64,000 nucleotides of DNA from Curtobacterium pusillum (GTDB lineage Bacteria; Actinomycetota; Actinomycetes; Actinomycetales; Microbacteriaceae): NCBI GenBank assembly GCA_002025645.1, contig CP018783.1:3348001-3412000 (forward strand), written 5' to 3'. The notes under the pieces are model-generated. The model made no database searches and was not told the origin of the DNA. It saw only the letters and a program-made list of their open reading frames with translations. The first letter of the stretch is position 1. The number at the start of each line of letters is the position of its first letter. Shown here one piece after another: positions 36,995 to 44,057 of the stretch. A program made the position numbers and the translations under genes.

Positions 36995-37384
36995 GTGGCT
37001 GACGCACAGGCCGGGTGGTACGACGACGGATCAGGCACGATGCGGTGGTGGGACGGCACGAACTGGACACAGAACGTGCAACCCGCTGCGCCGCCCACGG
37101 GTGGCCTCGGTGGCGTGATCGATCGGATCGCGGCCGAAGCCGCGTCCGGTGGCCAGCCACGACCGGCGCCTGCAGGGATGAGCTACGTCGTCCTGCAGGT
37201 CGTCCTCAAGGAGAAGTTCTTCGGGACCGGTTCCGGGAACCTCACCGAGCTCGAGAAGGCCATCAACGCGCAGGCAGCGCTCGGCTACCGGCTCCACACG
37301 ATCACCACGTCCTCCTCGGGCAGCACCGGTTTCGGCGGTGGCGACCGAATCCAGGCGACGATGGTGTTCGAGCGCCTCGTATGA
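36995..37384 (+). CDS. DUF2510-DUF4177 protein
   Basis: A 129-residue protein with an N-terminal DUF2510 motif (AGWYDDGSGTMRWWDGTNWT, residues 6-25), a linker, and a C-terminal region beginning MSYVVLQVVLKEKFFG and running to LGYRLHTITTSSSGS, resembling DUF4177. DUF2510 occurs at the ends of many actinobacterial membrane or secreted proteins, but here there is no membrane segment. The GTG at 36995 is preferred (AGAGG 9 nt upstream); an ATG at 36917 overlapping the NUDIX stop would add 26 unconserved residues. Confidence 0.68.
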   Translation: MADAQAGWYDDGSGTMRWWDGTNWTQNVQPAAPPTGGLGGVIDRIAAEAASGGQPRPAPAGMSYVVLQVVLKEKFFGTGSGNLTELEKAINAQAALGYRLHTITTSSSGSTGFGGGDRIQATMVFERLV

Positions 37385-37432
37385 GCGCGGCGGCGCGTTA
37401 GATTGACGTCAGCGCACCGCCGAGGAGGCCCC

Positions 37433-37897
37433 ATGTCGTACGTCGTCGACTTCGTGAACGTGTCCACCACCGGGTTGGAGTCCTCGCCGGTCGCCGACGC
37501 CCTCGCGGGACTCCGTGCCAACGAGGCCCGGTACTTCAAGAACAAGTACGACCACGTCTTCACGACCCATCCGGCCGCCGACGTCCCTGACCTGGTCGAC
37601 TACGTCGCGCGGGTGCTCCAGGAAGAACGCGGGCTCGTGATCGCATCGCCGCCGCTCGAGGCGACGGAGGCCTTGGTGGACGGCGTCCGCTGGACGTACG
37701 TGTTCTACGAATCCGGGCTCGCGATCAACGTGCTCTACACGCTCGAGCCGGGCGGGAAGCGGGCGGTCGGCTTCAAGCTGTCCGACGGCATGGAGGTGCC
37801 GGAGGAGCTCGCGGACAAGTTCAAGTTCGCGCGACAGAAGTCGAAGCTCGCCGGCACGATCCGCGGGTCGTTCTTCGTCGTCAAGGGCGAGTACTGA
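37433..37897 (+). CDS. Hypothetical protein
   Basis: A 154-residue soluble protein not recognised. It starts MSYVVDFVNVSTTGLESSPV and ends with a basic segment (FKFARQKSKLAGTIRGSFFVVKGEY). GAGGAGG precedes the ATG by 4 nt, and GTTAGATTG upstream (37396-37404) could contain a -10 box. The MSYVV opening is shared with the DUF4177-like part of the preceding gene, but the rest does not obviously align. Confidence 0.65.
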   Translation: MSYVVDFVNVSTTGLESSPVADALAGLRANEARYFKNKYDHVFTTHPAADVPDLVDYVARVLQEERGLVIASPPLEATEALVDGVRWTYVFYESGLAINVLYTLEPGGKRAVGFKLSDGMEVPEELADKFKFARQKSKLAGTIRGSFFVVKGEY

Positions 37898-37996
37898 CCG
37901 GTCGTCCCCTCGCTGCCCCGCCTGTGCATTCCAAATGTTCGCGGTGGTCCCGACTGCTGCGCGATCATCGGGTGACGGCGATGGAGAGGACGGGGC

Positions 37997-38494
37997 TTGC
38001 ACGATGACGACGAGGATCATGAGTGCGCTCCTGCACGGAGCGTGTGTCGGGATGTCTGGCGACACCACGAGGCTGCGAGCGATGCGGACACTCCTGACAG
38101 AGCAGCGGAAGACCGCGAGCAACCGATCTCCCGCGAAGACGGCGAAAGCGACGTCTTCGCGGTAGCCGCCGCCGAACTGTTCAGCGGTCCCATTGCTTCT
38201 CCGCGAGCACTCCGTGACTACGAGCTCGTGGTCGGAGGGTCCGCTCGGCAGCTCATTGACTGCCACCTCCGTTCGGAAGCAGTCGCGGCGGACGCGATCG
38301 AACGCGTGAGCCGCGCAGAGTCGGAAGCAGTGGTCATCGGTGTCATCGGTGCACAAGTACTGACGGTCGGTGCGCTCGTGGCCGCGGTCGTCCTGATCTC
38401 CGTGGGGTCGACGGCCGCGGGGCTGATCGCGATCGTGCCCGGAGTCCTGGCGGCGGCGTCACAGCTCGTCGCTGCCGCACGTCGCCGCTCCTGA
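37997..38494 (+). CDS. DUF2335-like membrane protein
   Basis: A 165-residue protein with a polar, acidic N-terminus (about 55 residues) and a C-terminal part fitting the DUF2335 pattern: FSGPIASPRALRDYELVVGG, a helical stretch, then two hydrophobic segments (VIGVIGAQVLTVGALVAAVV and GLIAIVPGVLAAASQLVAA). No ATG or GTG fits as well as the TTG at 37997, which follows GGAGAGG by 7 nt. Codon use is less G+C-rich than in neighbours. DUF2335 function is unknown; it is often found in accessory regions. Confidence 0.55.
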   Translation: MHDDDEDHECAPARSVCRDVWRHHEAASDADTPDRAAEDREQPISREDGESDVFAVAAAELFSGPIASPRALRDYELVVGGSARQLIDCHLRSEAVAADAIERVSRAESEAVVIGVIGAQVLTVGALVAAVVLISVGSTAAGLIAIVPGVLAAASQLVAAARRRS

Positions 38495-38500
38495 CGTCGC

Positions 38501-38539
38501 GGATTGGCCATCGAAACGCGCTTCTTGTGCCCACGCGCA
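38501..38539 (+). repeat. Left direct repeat flanking the mntA-hepT module
   Basis: A 39-bp sequence beginning GGATTGGCCATCGAAACGCG and ending TGTGCCCACGCGCA. It recurs at 39435-39472 with one substitution and one single-base deletion. The toxin-antitoxin pair lies exactly between the copies. Confidence 0.85.
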
Positions 38540-38556
38540 CCGGTCGCCCCATCTGG

Positions 38557-38940
38557 TCAGCCGACGATCGCGATGATGACCGCCGGGATTCGGTGCTCGA
38601 TGACGTCCCAGACGATCTCCTTCCGGGCCTTCCGGTAGTCGTGCGACAGGATGTTCCGTGTCCGGCGGACGGCGGTGAGCGACAGGCCCTGGGGGAGCAT
38701 TGCTGCCCGTGCGTCAGGAAGTCGCCCGAGAAGGTCATCGAAATGGATGACGACGGCTTCCGCTGCTCGGTAAGTGAGGCTCCGCGGTGCGTCGAACGAT
38801 TCCCGACCGTGTTCGACGATCATCGAGCACTCCCCGAGCAGATCGAGGAACGCCGTCTCGAGCGCAGGCCAGCGCTCGTCTTGGGCGACGTCGTCTGCGT
38901 CGACTCGTGGTCGAGGAGTGAAGTGTGGTTCGGACGTCAC
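38557..38940 (-). CDS. hepT: HepT-like HEPN toxin (RX4HXY ribonuclease)
   Basis: A 127-residue HEPN-domain protein. The catalytic RX4HXY motif is present as R95, H100 and Y102 in RNILSHDY. In characterised pairs HepT is a tRNA/mRNA ribonuclease silenced when MntA adds AMP groups to the motif tyrosine. The GTG start at 38940 overlaps the mntA stop (GTGA), the usual antitoxin-first arrangement. The N-terminal 20 residues are polar and variable. Confidence 0.85.
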   Translation of the reverse strand: MTSEPHFTPRPRVDADDVAQDERWPALETAFLDLLGECSMIVEHGRESFDAPRSLTYRAAEAVVIHFDDLLGRLPDARAAMLPQGLSLTAVRRTRNILSHDYRKARKEIVWDVIEHRIPAVIIAIVG

Positions 38941-39401
38941 AGTGGGACCGCTTCGTCCAGCACGTGTCGGAAGTGCTCGTCGTCTTCGAGATCATCAGTG
39001 AGCAGGTCGACATCGAACCCGGTGATCGCTTCGACTTCGTGGGCGAACCCACCCAGGTCGAACAATGAAGCGCCGGGGGCGAGGGAGACGAGCAGGTCGA
39101 TGTCGCTGTTCTCGTTGTCCTGACCTCGGATCGCGGACCCGAACACGCGCACGTTCGAGAGATGGAATCGGCTCGCTTCGTCGCGGATGTCGTCGGCGTA
39201 GATCGCCAGCGGGATGCTCGGACGGGTTCGGGCCGCGGTCATGATGCGGTCGAGTGACTCGGGACGCGGTTGCTTGCGCCCGCTCTCGTAGGCGGAGATC
39301 GTCGGCTGCTGCATCCCGGCCGCGGCGGCGAGGCTGCTCTGTGACATGCCGACGTCCTCGCGGGCAGCCCGGATGAGCTCGGCTGCGCGTTCGATTCGCA
39401 T
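38937..39401 (-). CDS. mntA: MntA-type antitoxin fused to an XRE helix-turn-helix
   Basis: A 154-residue fusion. Residues about 5-60 form an XRE/Cro-type HTH (IRAAREDVGMSQSSLAAAAG, then QQPTISAYESGRKQP). Residues about 75-154 form a minimal nucleotidyltransferase with the GSX10DXD motif (G88-S89, D100, D102). MntA adenylylates HepT to neutralise it; the HTH suggests it also represses its own promoter. The ATG at 39401 follows AGGAGG by 6 nt, with TATAGT further upstream. The HTH fusion removes the need for a separate regulator. Confidence 0.85.
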   Translation of the reverse strand: MRIERAAELIRAAREDVGMSQSSLAAAAGMQQPTISAYESGRKQPRPESLDRIMTAARTRPSIPLAIYADDIRDEASRFHLSNVRVFGSAIRGQDNENSDIDLLVSLAPGASLFDLGGFAHEVEAITGFDVDLLTDDLEDDEHFRHVLDEAVPL

Positions 39402-39411
39402 CCTCGACCTC

Positions 39412-39430
39412 CTATAGCTCCCGACTATAG
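39412..39430 (-). promoter_or_regulatory. Promoter and putative operator of mntA-hepT
   Basis: Two CTATAG hexamers (39412-39417 and 39425-39430) are separated by 7 bp. On the minus strand the upstream one forms a TATAGT -10 box 22 nt before the mntA ATG, with the downstream one between -10 and the ribosome binding site. The paired symmetric hexamers are a plausible site for the HTH domain of MntA. Confidence 0.55.
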
Positions 39431-39434
39431 CGCC

Positions 39435-39472
39435 GGATTGGCCACCGAACGCGCTTCTTGTGCCCACGCGCA
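39435..39472 (+). repeat. Right direct repeat flanking the mntA-hepT module
   Basis: The 38-bp partner of 38501-38539 (begins GGATTGGCCACCGAACGCGC). It lies 5 bp beyond the CTATAG pair, so the -35 region of the mntA promoter falls within the repeat. Confidence 0.85.
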
Positions 39473-39507
39473 TCGCCCGCACCTACCGTCGGTTGCTAGG
39501 AGGAAAC

Positions 39508-39879
39508 GTGAAGTACATCCACTACGACGGCAGCCTGATCCTGACAGGGGACCTGATCGCCGACGCTGTCGCGGACTACGCAGCGGTCCTCGGTGCGAAC
39601 GGCCGGACGGACACGGTCTCGATCCCGTCCGTCGCGGACGACGGGTCCGTGACCCGGACGACGGTGCTCGTGGGCCCGGCGAGCGAACTGACCGTGAGCA
39701 CGGCACCGGACGACGAACTCGAACCCGAGGACCACGGGTTCATCCGCAACCTGCGTGATGCCGCGGTCCGGGCCGGCGCGGAGCGACCACTCGACGTCGA
39801 CGGCGGGCAGCGGTTCGTGGGGGCGGACGACCCTGACCTCCCCGACGATCCCGACGCGAGCGGGCCGGACCGCCCCTGA
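39508..39879 (+). CDS. Hypothetical protein
   Basis: A 123-residue acidic protein starting MKYIHYDGSLILTGDLIADA. The first 70 residues look like a compact alpha/beta domain (VSIPSVADDGSVTRTTVLVG); the last 25 are rich in D and P and probably disordered. The GTG at 39508 is well supported by AGGAGG about 4 nt before it. No function recognised. It is ended by the palindrome at 39884. Confidence 0.7.
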   Translation: MKYIHYDGSLILTGDLIADAVADYAAVLGANGRTDTVSIPSVADDGSVTRTTVLVGPASELTVSTAPDDELEPEDHGFIRNLRDAAVRAGAERPLDVDGGQRFVGADDPDLPDDPDASGPDRP

Positions 39880-39883
39880 GACG

Positions 39884-39918
39884 ACGAATGCCGCCGAGCA
39901 CTGCTCGGCGGCATTCGT
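39884..39918. terminator. Palindrome between two convergent hypothetical genes
   Basis: 17-bp arms (39884-39900 and 39902-39918; ACGAATGCCGCCGAGCA on the left) are separated by one base and lie between convergent stops at 39879 and 39935, so it is a likely bidirectional terminator. Confidence 0.78.
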
Positions 39919-39934
39919 GTGTTGAGCGTGGGGC

Positions 39935-40222
39935 TCAGGCAGCGAGTGCGAGATCGCCCGTGCGGACGGACTGCGCCTGCACGAGCGTGCGGCTCGCTTC
40001 GCCGCGCCACGAGCGGCCGGGCACGGTCCAGCCGGCCTCACCGTCGATGTCCACGCGGGACCCACGGGTGATGAAGCGACCGAGGTCGTCGGCCGGGATG
40101 CGGACGAGGTACTCGCGCTGCGAGCGCTCGTCGCGCACACCGAACTCGGCGATGCGGTCGGGGGAGACGGTCGGCGCCGCGAGGGCGGTGCCGATGATGG
40201 TGATTCGTTCGTTGCTGGTCAT
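39935..40222 (-). CDS. Hypothetical protein
   Basis: A 95-residue protein, MTSNERITIIGTALAAPTVS and onward, with alternating short strands and a GRFITRGSRVDIDGEAGWTV segment that could suit a small beta-barrel or OB-like fold. No family is recognised. The ATG at 40222 follows AGGAAG by about 11 nt; an upstream ATG at 40246 would add 8 residues. The leader upstream is long and contains a 9-bp hairpin at 40313-40333. Confidence 0.6.
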   Translation of the reverse strand: MTSNERITIIGTALAAPTVSPDRIAEFGVRDERSQREYLVRIPADDLGRFITRGSRVDIDGEAGWTVPGRSWRGEASRTLVQAQSVRTGDLALAA

Positions 40223-40312
40223 GGTGTTGCGGTACTTCCTGGTCATTCGGCGCCCAGGGCCTCGGTGTCGGCGGACGGCTGAGTCCGGCGCGACGCGTCG
40301 AGTGCGGGGCGC

Positions 40313-40333
40313 GCACGTCGAGCTTCGACGTGC
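40313..40333. other. Short stable hairpin in the leader of the 95-residue protein gene
   Basis: GCACGTCGA and TCGACGTGC pair perfectly around a 3-nt loop. It may be a leader structure or a terminator of an upstream transcript; the surrounding 230 bp (40223-40452) shows no gene. Confidence 0.4.
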
Positions 40334-40452
40334 AGCTCGTCCGTTCGGATCGAGCGGTGGTCTCGTGGGAATGCGATTCGGGTGAATCGGCTTCGAGACG
40401 GGTCGGTGTGCGCGAGTCAGATGGGTTCGCTGCAGTGCACCAAATGAACACT

Positions 40453-41079
40453 CTAGCCGACGGTGGCCGAATTGTCCAGGAACGATGTCCAACGGGTCCC
40501 GCCGGCGGCGACGTTCCCCGAACCGTCGAGTCTGGCAGCGGACGAGGAGGGCTTGCGACCGGCCTGCTCGTGGATCGACCCGTCGAAGGCCTCGGAGAAG
40601 TCGAGTCGAGGGACGGCATCGGTGACGGCACGGAGGTCCGACGCGTCCCACCGAGCGAACCCGACCCCGGAGACGTCGAGCGACGTCGCGACCTCGAGCA
40701 GGTGCCCCTCGGCGTCGAGAGCGGGGTCGACGGACGTCCACATGTGCCGTTCGATCACCTCGCCGACCCGGCGGGCCCGAGAAGCGTCCCAGCCCGCCCC
40801 GAGCGCGAACACCGAGCCGACGGCGCCTCCGGCGTCCTCGAACGGCACCGCGTGCGCGTCGAAGGACGGGGTCACGCCGAGGTCGTGCAGCATCGTCGCG
40901 ACGAACAGCAGCTCACGATCGGGGTCGAGGTCGATCGTCGGCGCGAGCAGGGACGCCCACGCCCACGAGCGCAGGCAGTGGTTCACCAGCGCCGGCGAGG
41001 ACCACGCCCGCACGACGTCGAGCGCTCGCGCGGCCACGGGCGAGGGCGGTGCGAGCAGTGCGTCGACGTCCAGGGTCAT
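40453..41079 (-). CDS. HD domain-containing protein
   Basis: A 208-residue protein with an HD phosphohydrolase fold: ALVNHCLRSWAWASLLAPTI near residue 30 provides the first His, and FVATMLHDLGVTPSF near residue 60 the HD pair; a later VIERHMWTS adds another His. Proteins of this kind (cyanamide hydratase-like HD proteins) hydrolyse small molecules or nucleotides. The start is ATG at 41079. The gene lies downstream of the PEP-mutase family gene on the same strand but is separated from it by a palindrome. Confidence 0.78.
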   Translation of the reverse strand: MTLDVDALLAPPSPVAARALDVVRAWSSPALVNHCLRSWAWASLLAPTIDLDPDRELLFVATMLHDLGVTPSFDAHAVPFEDAGGAVGSVFALGAGWDASRARRVGEVIERHMWTSVDPALDAEGHLLEVATSLDVSGVGFARWDASDLRAVTDAVPRLDFSEAFDGSIHEQAGRKPSSSAARLDGSGNVAAGGTRWTSFLDNSATVG

Positions 41080-41106
41080 GGCACGAACGTAGCGGAGGTG
41101 ACCGAC

Positions 41107-41156
41107 AGACGGACTGGAGGCACGGAGCCAGCTGGCACCGCGCCTCCAGTCCGTCT
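41107..41156. terminator. Palindrome of the CTGGAGGCGCGG family after the PEP-mutase family gene
   Basis: 25-bp arms (41107-41131 and 41132-41156) pair with two mismatches; AGACGGACTGGAGGCACGG is on the left. It directly follows the minus-strand stop at 41163. Confidence 0.72.
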
Positions 41157-41162
41157 GGTGGT

Positions 41163-41939
41163 TCAGTTCAGGGTCGGGGTGTCCTCCGGCACGACGCCAC
41201 CGCCGTACAGGTCGGTCGCCAGGTCACGGAGTGCGCGCAGCGCGACGCGCTGCGTCAGCGGGCCGTACGAGATGCGGGCGACCCCGAGTGCCTCGTACTC
41301 GGCAGCGGGGAGTGCTCCCGGCAGGCCGATGACGGAGAGCTTTCCGCGACCGAGTCCCTCGACGAGCCGCTCGACCACGTCACGCTGGATGGCTCCCGGC
41401 ACGAAGACCAGTGCGGCGCCGTTGTCCAGGAAGGCCTTCCCGCGGGCGATCGCGTCGGCGATGCTCTCGTCGATCGGTCGGTCCCCGCCGCGGGCGATGG
41501 CGTCGGTGCGGGCGTTCAGCTGGAAGTCGATGCCCTCGGCCTGGGCGGCGGCGGTGATGGCGGCCACGCGGGCGACGGCCTCGTCGAACGGTCGGAGGCG
41601 GTCCTCCACGTTCGCGCCCACGATCCCGGACCCGATCGCGCGGCGGATCGTCTCCGCCGGGTCCTCGTAGCCGTCGTCCAGGTCGGCGGTGACGGGCAGG
41701 TCGGTGGCGGCGGCGACTGTGGCAGCACCCGCGAGGGCGAGGTCCAGCGGCATCCCGCCGTCGTCGTACCCGTGGCTCGCGGCGATCGAGTGCCCCGCGG
41801 TGGCGATCGCCTTCGTCTCGGGCAGGTCACTGACGACCTTGGCGCTGATCGCGTCCCAGACGTTGACGACCCGGAGGATCTCGGGTGCTTCGTGCAGCTG
41901 CTTGAGTGTGGTCGCCTTGTCGGCGGTGCTCGTGCTCAT
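41163..41939 (-). CDS. Isocitrate lyase/phosphoenolpyruvate mutase family protein
   Basis: A 258-residue TIM barrel of the PEP mutase/isocitrate lyase superfamily. RVVNVWDAISAKVV, ATAGHSIAASHGYDDGG, the metal-binding VTADLDDGYEDPAETIRRA and FQLNARTDAIARGG are typical of the short oxaloacetate decarboxylase/carboxy-PEP mutase-like subfamily. The catalytic loop cysteine of isocitrate and methylisocitrate lyases is not seen (SHGYDDGG instead), so those activities are unlikely. Substrate is unknown. The start is ATG at 41939. Confidence 0.85.
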   Translation of the reverse strand: MSTSTADKATTLKQLHEAPEILRVVNVWDAISAKVVSDLPETKAIATAGHSIAASHGYDDGGMPLDLALAGAATVAAATDLPVTADLDDGYEDPAETIRRAIGSGIVGANVEDRLRPFDEAVARVAAITAAAQAEGIDFQLNARTDAIARGGDRPIDESIADAIARGKAFLDNGAALVFVPGAIQRDVVERLVEGLGRGKLSVIGLPGALPAAEYEALGVARISYGPLTQRVALRALRDLATDLYGGGVVPEDTPTLN

Positions 41940-42051
41940 GACGCCGACAGTAGGCCGACGGGGCGGCCCCCGGCCGACACCCGGCCCGCAGACGACGCGA
42001 GATGACGTCCGGACTCGCGCCGCGCCTTCAGTCCGATGCATGCTGGGACGC

Positions 42052-43239
42052 ATGGCGCACGACGAGGAGGACCCGGTCGGCACGCTCCGCGGGGTCCGCA
42101 CGAGCATCAAGTGGACGCGCTACGCGCCCGACGTGCTGCCCCTGTTCGTCGCCGAGATGGACCACGAGGTCGCGCCGGCGATCCGGCAGGCGCTCATCGA
42201 GCGGGTGCAGCAGTCCGACCTCGGGTACCTCGACGGCCCCGGGCCGCTCGCGCCCGCGTTCGCCGCGTTCGCGAAGGACCGCTGGGACTGGGACGTCGAC
42301 CCGGCACGCGTCTACCTGGCGACGGACGTCAGCGTCGGCATCGTCGAGTCCCTGCGGCTCGCGCTGCCGGACGGTGGCCGGGTCGCGATCACGCCGCCGG
42401 TGTACCCGCCGTTCTTCGAGCTCGTCGAAGAGGCCCGATGTCAGGTCGAGGAGGTCCCGCTGCTCGAGCAGTGGGGCGTCTACCGGCTCGACCTCGAGGG
42501 CCTCGAGCGCGCCTTCGCCAGCGGCGTCGGCGTGTTCCTGCTCTGCAACCCGCACAACCCCGTCGGCCTCGTGCACGACCGCGCCGACCTCCTGGCGCTC
42601 GCTGAGCTCGCGGCGCGCTACGACGTGCTCGTCATCAGCGACGAGATCCACGCGCCCCTGACCCACCCCGGCGTCCAGTTCACGCCGTTCGCCGCCATCG
42701 CCGAGCCGGCCGGGGCCCGCAGCGTGTGCGTGACGAGTGCGAGCAAGGGATGGAACCTCGCGGGTGTGAAGTGCTCGGTCATCGTCGCCGGGGACGCGCG
42801 CACCGCCTCGCTGCTCGACACCCTGTGGGAGGAAGTCGCCTGCCGCACGAGCATCCTCGGGCTGCACGCGAACCTCGCGGCCTTCACGCTGGCGACGGAC
42901 TGGCTGGACGACGTGGTCGCGCGGATCGTCGCGAACGAACGGTTGCTCGGTTCCCTGCTCGCGGAGCACCTGCCCGGCGTCGTGTACACCCGGCCCCGCG
43001 CCGGGTACCTCGCCTGGCTCGACTTCCGCGGCATCGGGCTCGGTGACGACCCGGCGGTGCCGCTCCGCGAGAACGCGTACGTCGCGCTCAACTCCGGCCT
43101 CGGGTTCGGGTCGCAGGGGCGCGGGTTCGCGCGCCTCAACCTGGCCTGCTCGCCGGACACGCTGCGCGAGGCGGTGCTGCGGATCGCGGCGGCCTACCCG
43201 TCGAGTGCGCAGGAGGGGCTGGTCTGGCACGTCGCGTGA
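42052..43239 (+). CDS. MalY/PatB-type aminotransferase (cystathionine beta-lyase-like)
   Basis: A 395-residue class I/II PLP enzyme of the MalY/PatB subgroup, which cleaves C-S bonds of cystathionine or cysteine conjugates. LPLFVAEMDHEVAPAI near the N-terminus is the subgroup marker; LLCNPHNPVGLVH and LVISDEIHAPLTHPG bind PLP; the lysine is in TSASKGWNLAGVKCS; the C-terminal arginine lies in GFARLNLACSPDTL. The ATG at 42052 follows GGGA by 4 nt; an ATG at 42040 is an alternative. Confidence 0.87.
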   Translation: MAHDEEDPVGTLRGVRTSIKWTRYAPDVLPLFVAEMDHEVAPAIRQALIERVQQSDLGYLDGPGPLAPAFAAFAKDRWDWDVDPARVYLATDVSVGIVESLRLALPDGGRVAITPPVYPPFFELVEEARCQVEEVPLLEQWGVYRLDLEGLERAFASGVGVFLLCNPHNPVGLVHDRADLLALAELAARYDVLVISDEIHAPLTHPGVQFTPFAAIAEPAGARSVCVTSASKGWNLAGVKCSVIVAGDARTASLLDTLWEEVACRTSILGLHANLAAFTLATDWLDDVVARIVANERLLGSLLAEHLPGVVYTRPRAGYLAWLDFRGIGLGDDPAVPLRENAYVALNSGLGFGSQGRGFARLNLACSPDTLREAVLRIAAAYPSSAQEGLVWHVA

Positions 43240-43257
43240 GCGGGTGCCCGGCCTTCT

Positions 43258-43276
43258 GACTGGAGGCGCGGGGTGC
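43258..43276. repeat. Half copy of the CTGGAGGCGCGG family after the MalY gene
   Basis: TGACTGGAGGCGCGGGGTG matches the left arm; the right arm is absent. Confidence 0.5.
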
Positions 43277-43312
43277 CTCAGGCGCGTCGGCCCACGTCGC
43301 GAGACCGAATCG

Positions 43313-43501
43313 TCAGTCGTCGACGTACTGGTTGCGACCGACGACGCGGATGCGCAGGTCGTCGGTGCGGTCCATCGCGAGGAACTCCCGGGACACGAAC
43401 CCGACGGACGGCCACCGCGTGACCTCGGTCACCAGGATCCCGTCGATGAACACCTGCCACGCGCCGCGCTCTCGGACGGCCTGGACCTCGTACGTCGCCA
43501 T
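43313..43501 (-). CDS. Small HicB-like hypothetical protein
   Basis: A 62-residue protein, MATYEVQAVRERGAWQVFID onward, with a strand-strand-helix-strand pattern reminiscent of the partial RNase H-like fold of HicB antitoxins, but no HicA toxin is adjacent. The ATG at 43501 has a TACGCT -10 box 6 nt upstream, implying leaderless initiation. The gene may be easily missed because of its size. Confidence 0.5.
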   Translation of the reverse strand: MATYEVQAVRERGAWQVFIDGILVTEVTRWPSVGFVSREFLAMDRTDDLRIRVVGRNQYVDD

Positions 43502-43507
43502 GCCGCG

Positions 43508-43513
43508 AGCGTA
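43508..43513 (-). promoter_or_regulatory. -10 box (TACGCT) of the HicB-like gene
   Basis: Read on the minus strand TACGCT ends 6 nt before the ATG at 43501. It lies inside the upstream end of the intergenic region next to the GNAT stop at 43519. Confidence 0.45.
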
Positions 43514-43518
43514 CCGGC

Positions 43519-43974
43519 TCAGCCGACCCGCTTCGCGTAGTAGCGCACGGTCGGGACCTCGCCCGAGGGCTTGCTCCAGTCCGCGGGACCACGACCGGTC
43601 ATGCACCAGCCGCGACGTTCGTAGAGGCGCCACGCCTCGGGTGTCTCCTCGGTGACGTCGAGTCGCATGTGCGTGCCGGGTGCTGCGGCCTCGGCGGCGG
43701 CGAGCAGTGCGTCGGCGATGCCCTTGCCTCGGTGCGAGGGATCGACGAACAGCCGGGTGACCTCGGCCATCCGACCGGGTGCCGGAACGGCGACGCCGAC
43801 GTGACCAACGACCTGGTCGTCGTGGATCGCGACCCAGGCGCCCAGGAGGCCGTCAGGGGAGATCCAGTCGCGCGGAGCGTCCGGCCAGGTGCTGGGGTAG
43901 CCGGCGCCGTGGACGCGCCAGAGCACCTCGACCAGGGGGTCGAGGTCGGTCTCGGCGCGCTCGTGGATCCGCAT
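43519..43974 (-). CDS. GNAT family N-acetyltransferase
   Basis: A 151-residue GNAT protein. Motif A is present (VTRLFVDPSHRGKGIADALLAAAEAAA), with the acetyl-CoA pyrophosphate loop HRGKGIA, and motif B (TPEAWRLYERRGW). The ATG at 43974 gives the N-terminus MRIHERAETDLDPLVEVLWR; a TAGCGT box lies 8 nt upstream. The substrate is unknown. The C-terminal KPSGEVPTVRYYAKRVG is typical of small-molecule acetyltransferases. Confidence 0.85.
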   Translation of the reverse strand: MRIHERAETDLDPLVEVLWRVHGAGYPSTWPDAPRDWISPDGLLGAWVAIHDDQVVGHVGVAVPAPGRMAEVTRLFVDPSHRGKGIADALLAAAEAAAPGTHMRLDVTEETPEAWRLYERRGWCMTGRGPADWSKPSGEVPTVRYYAKRVG

Positions 43975-44057
43975 CTCATCGGACGCTATCGGACGCCGGG
44001 GGCGGTCCGTCACGTTTCCGCGCGAACTGGTGCGCCGCTGGCGCGGGTGGGTGCTGC

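Noticed and set aside
38501-39472. Direct repeats as phage or integrative element attachment sites
   Set aside because: No tRNA gene, integrase or recombinase is nearby, so a classical att-site explanation is not supported; a simple repeat-bounded cassette remains.
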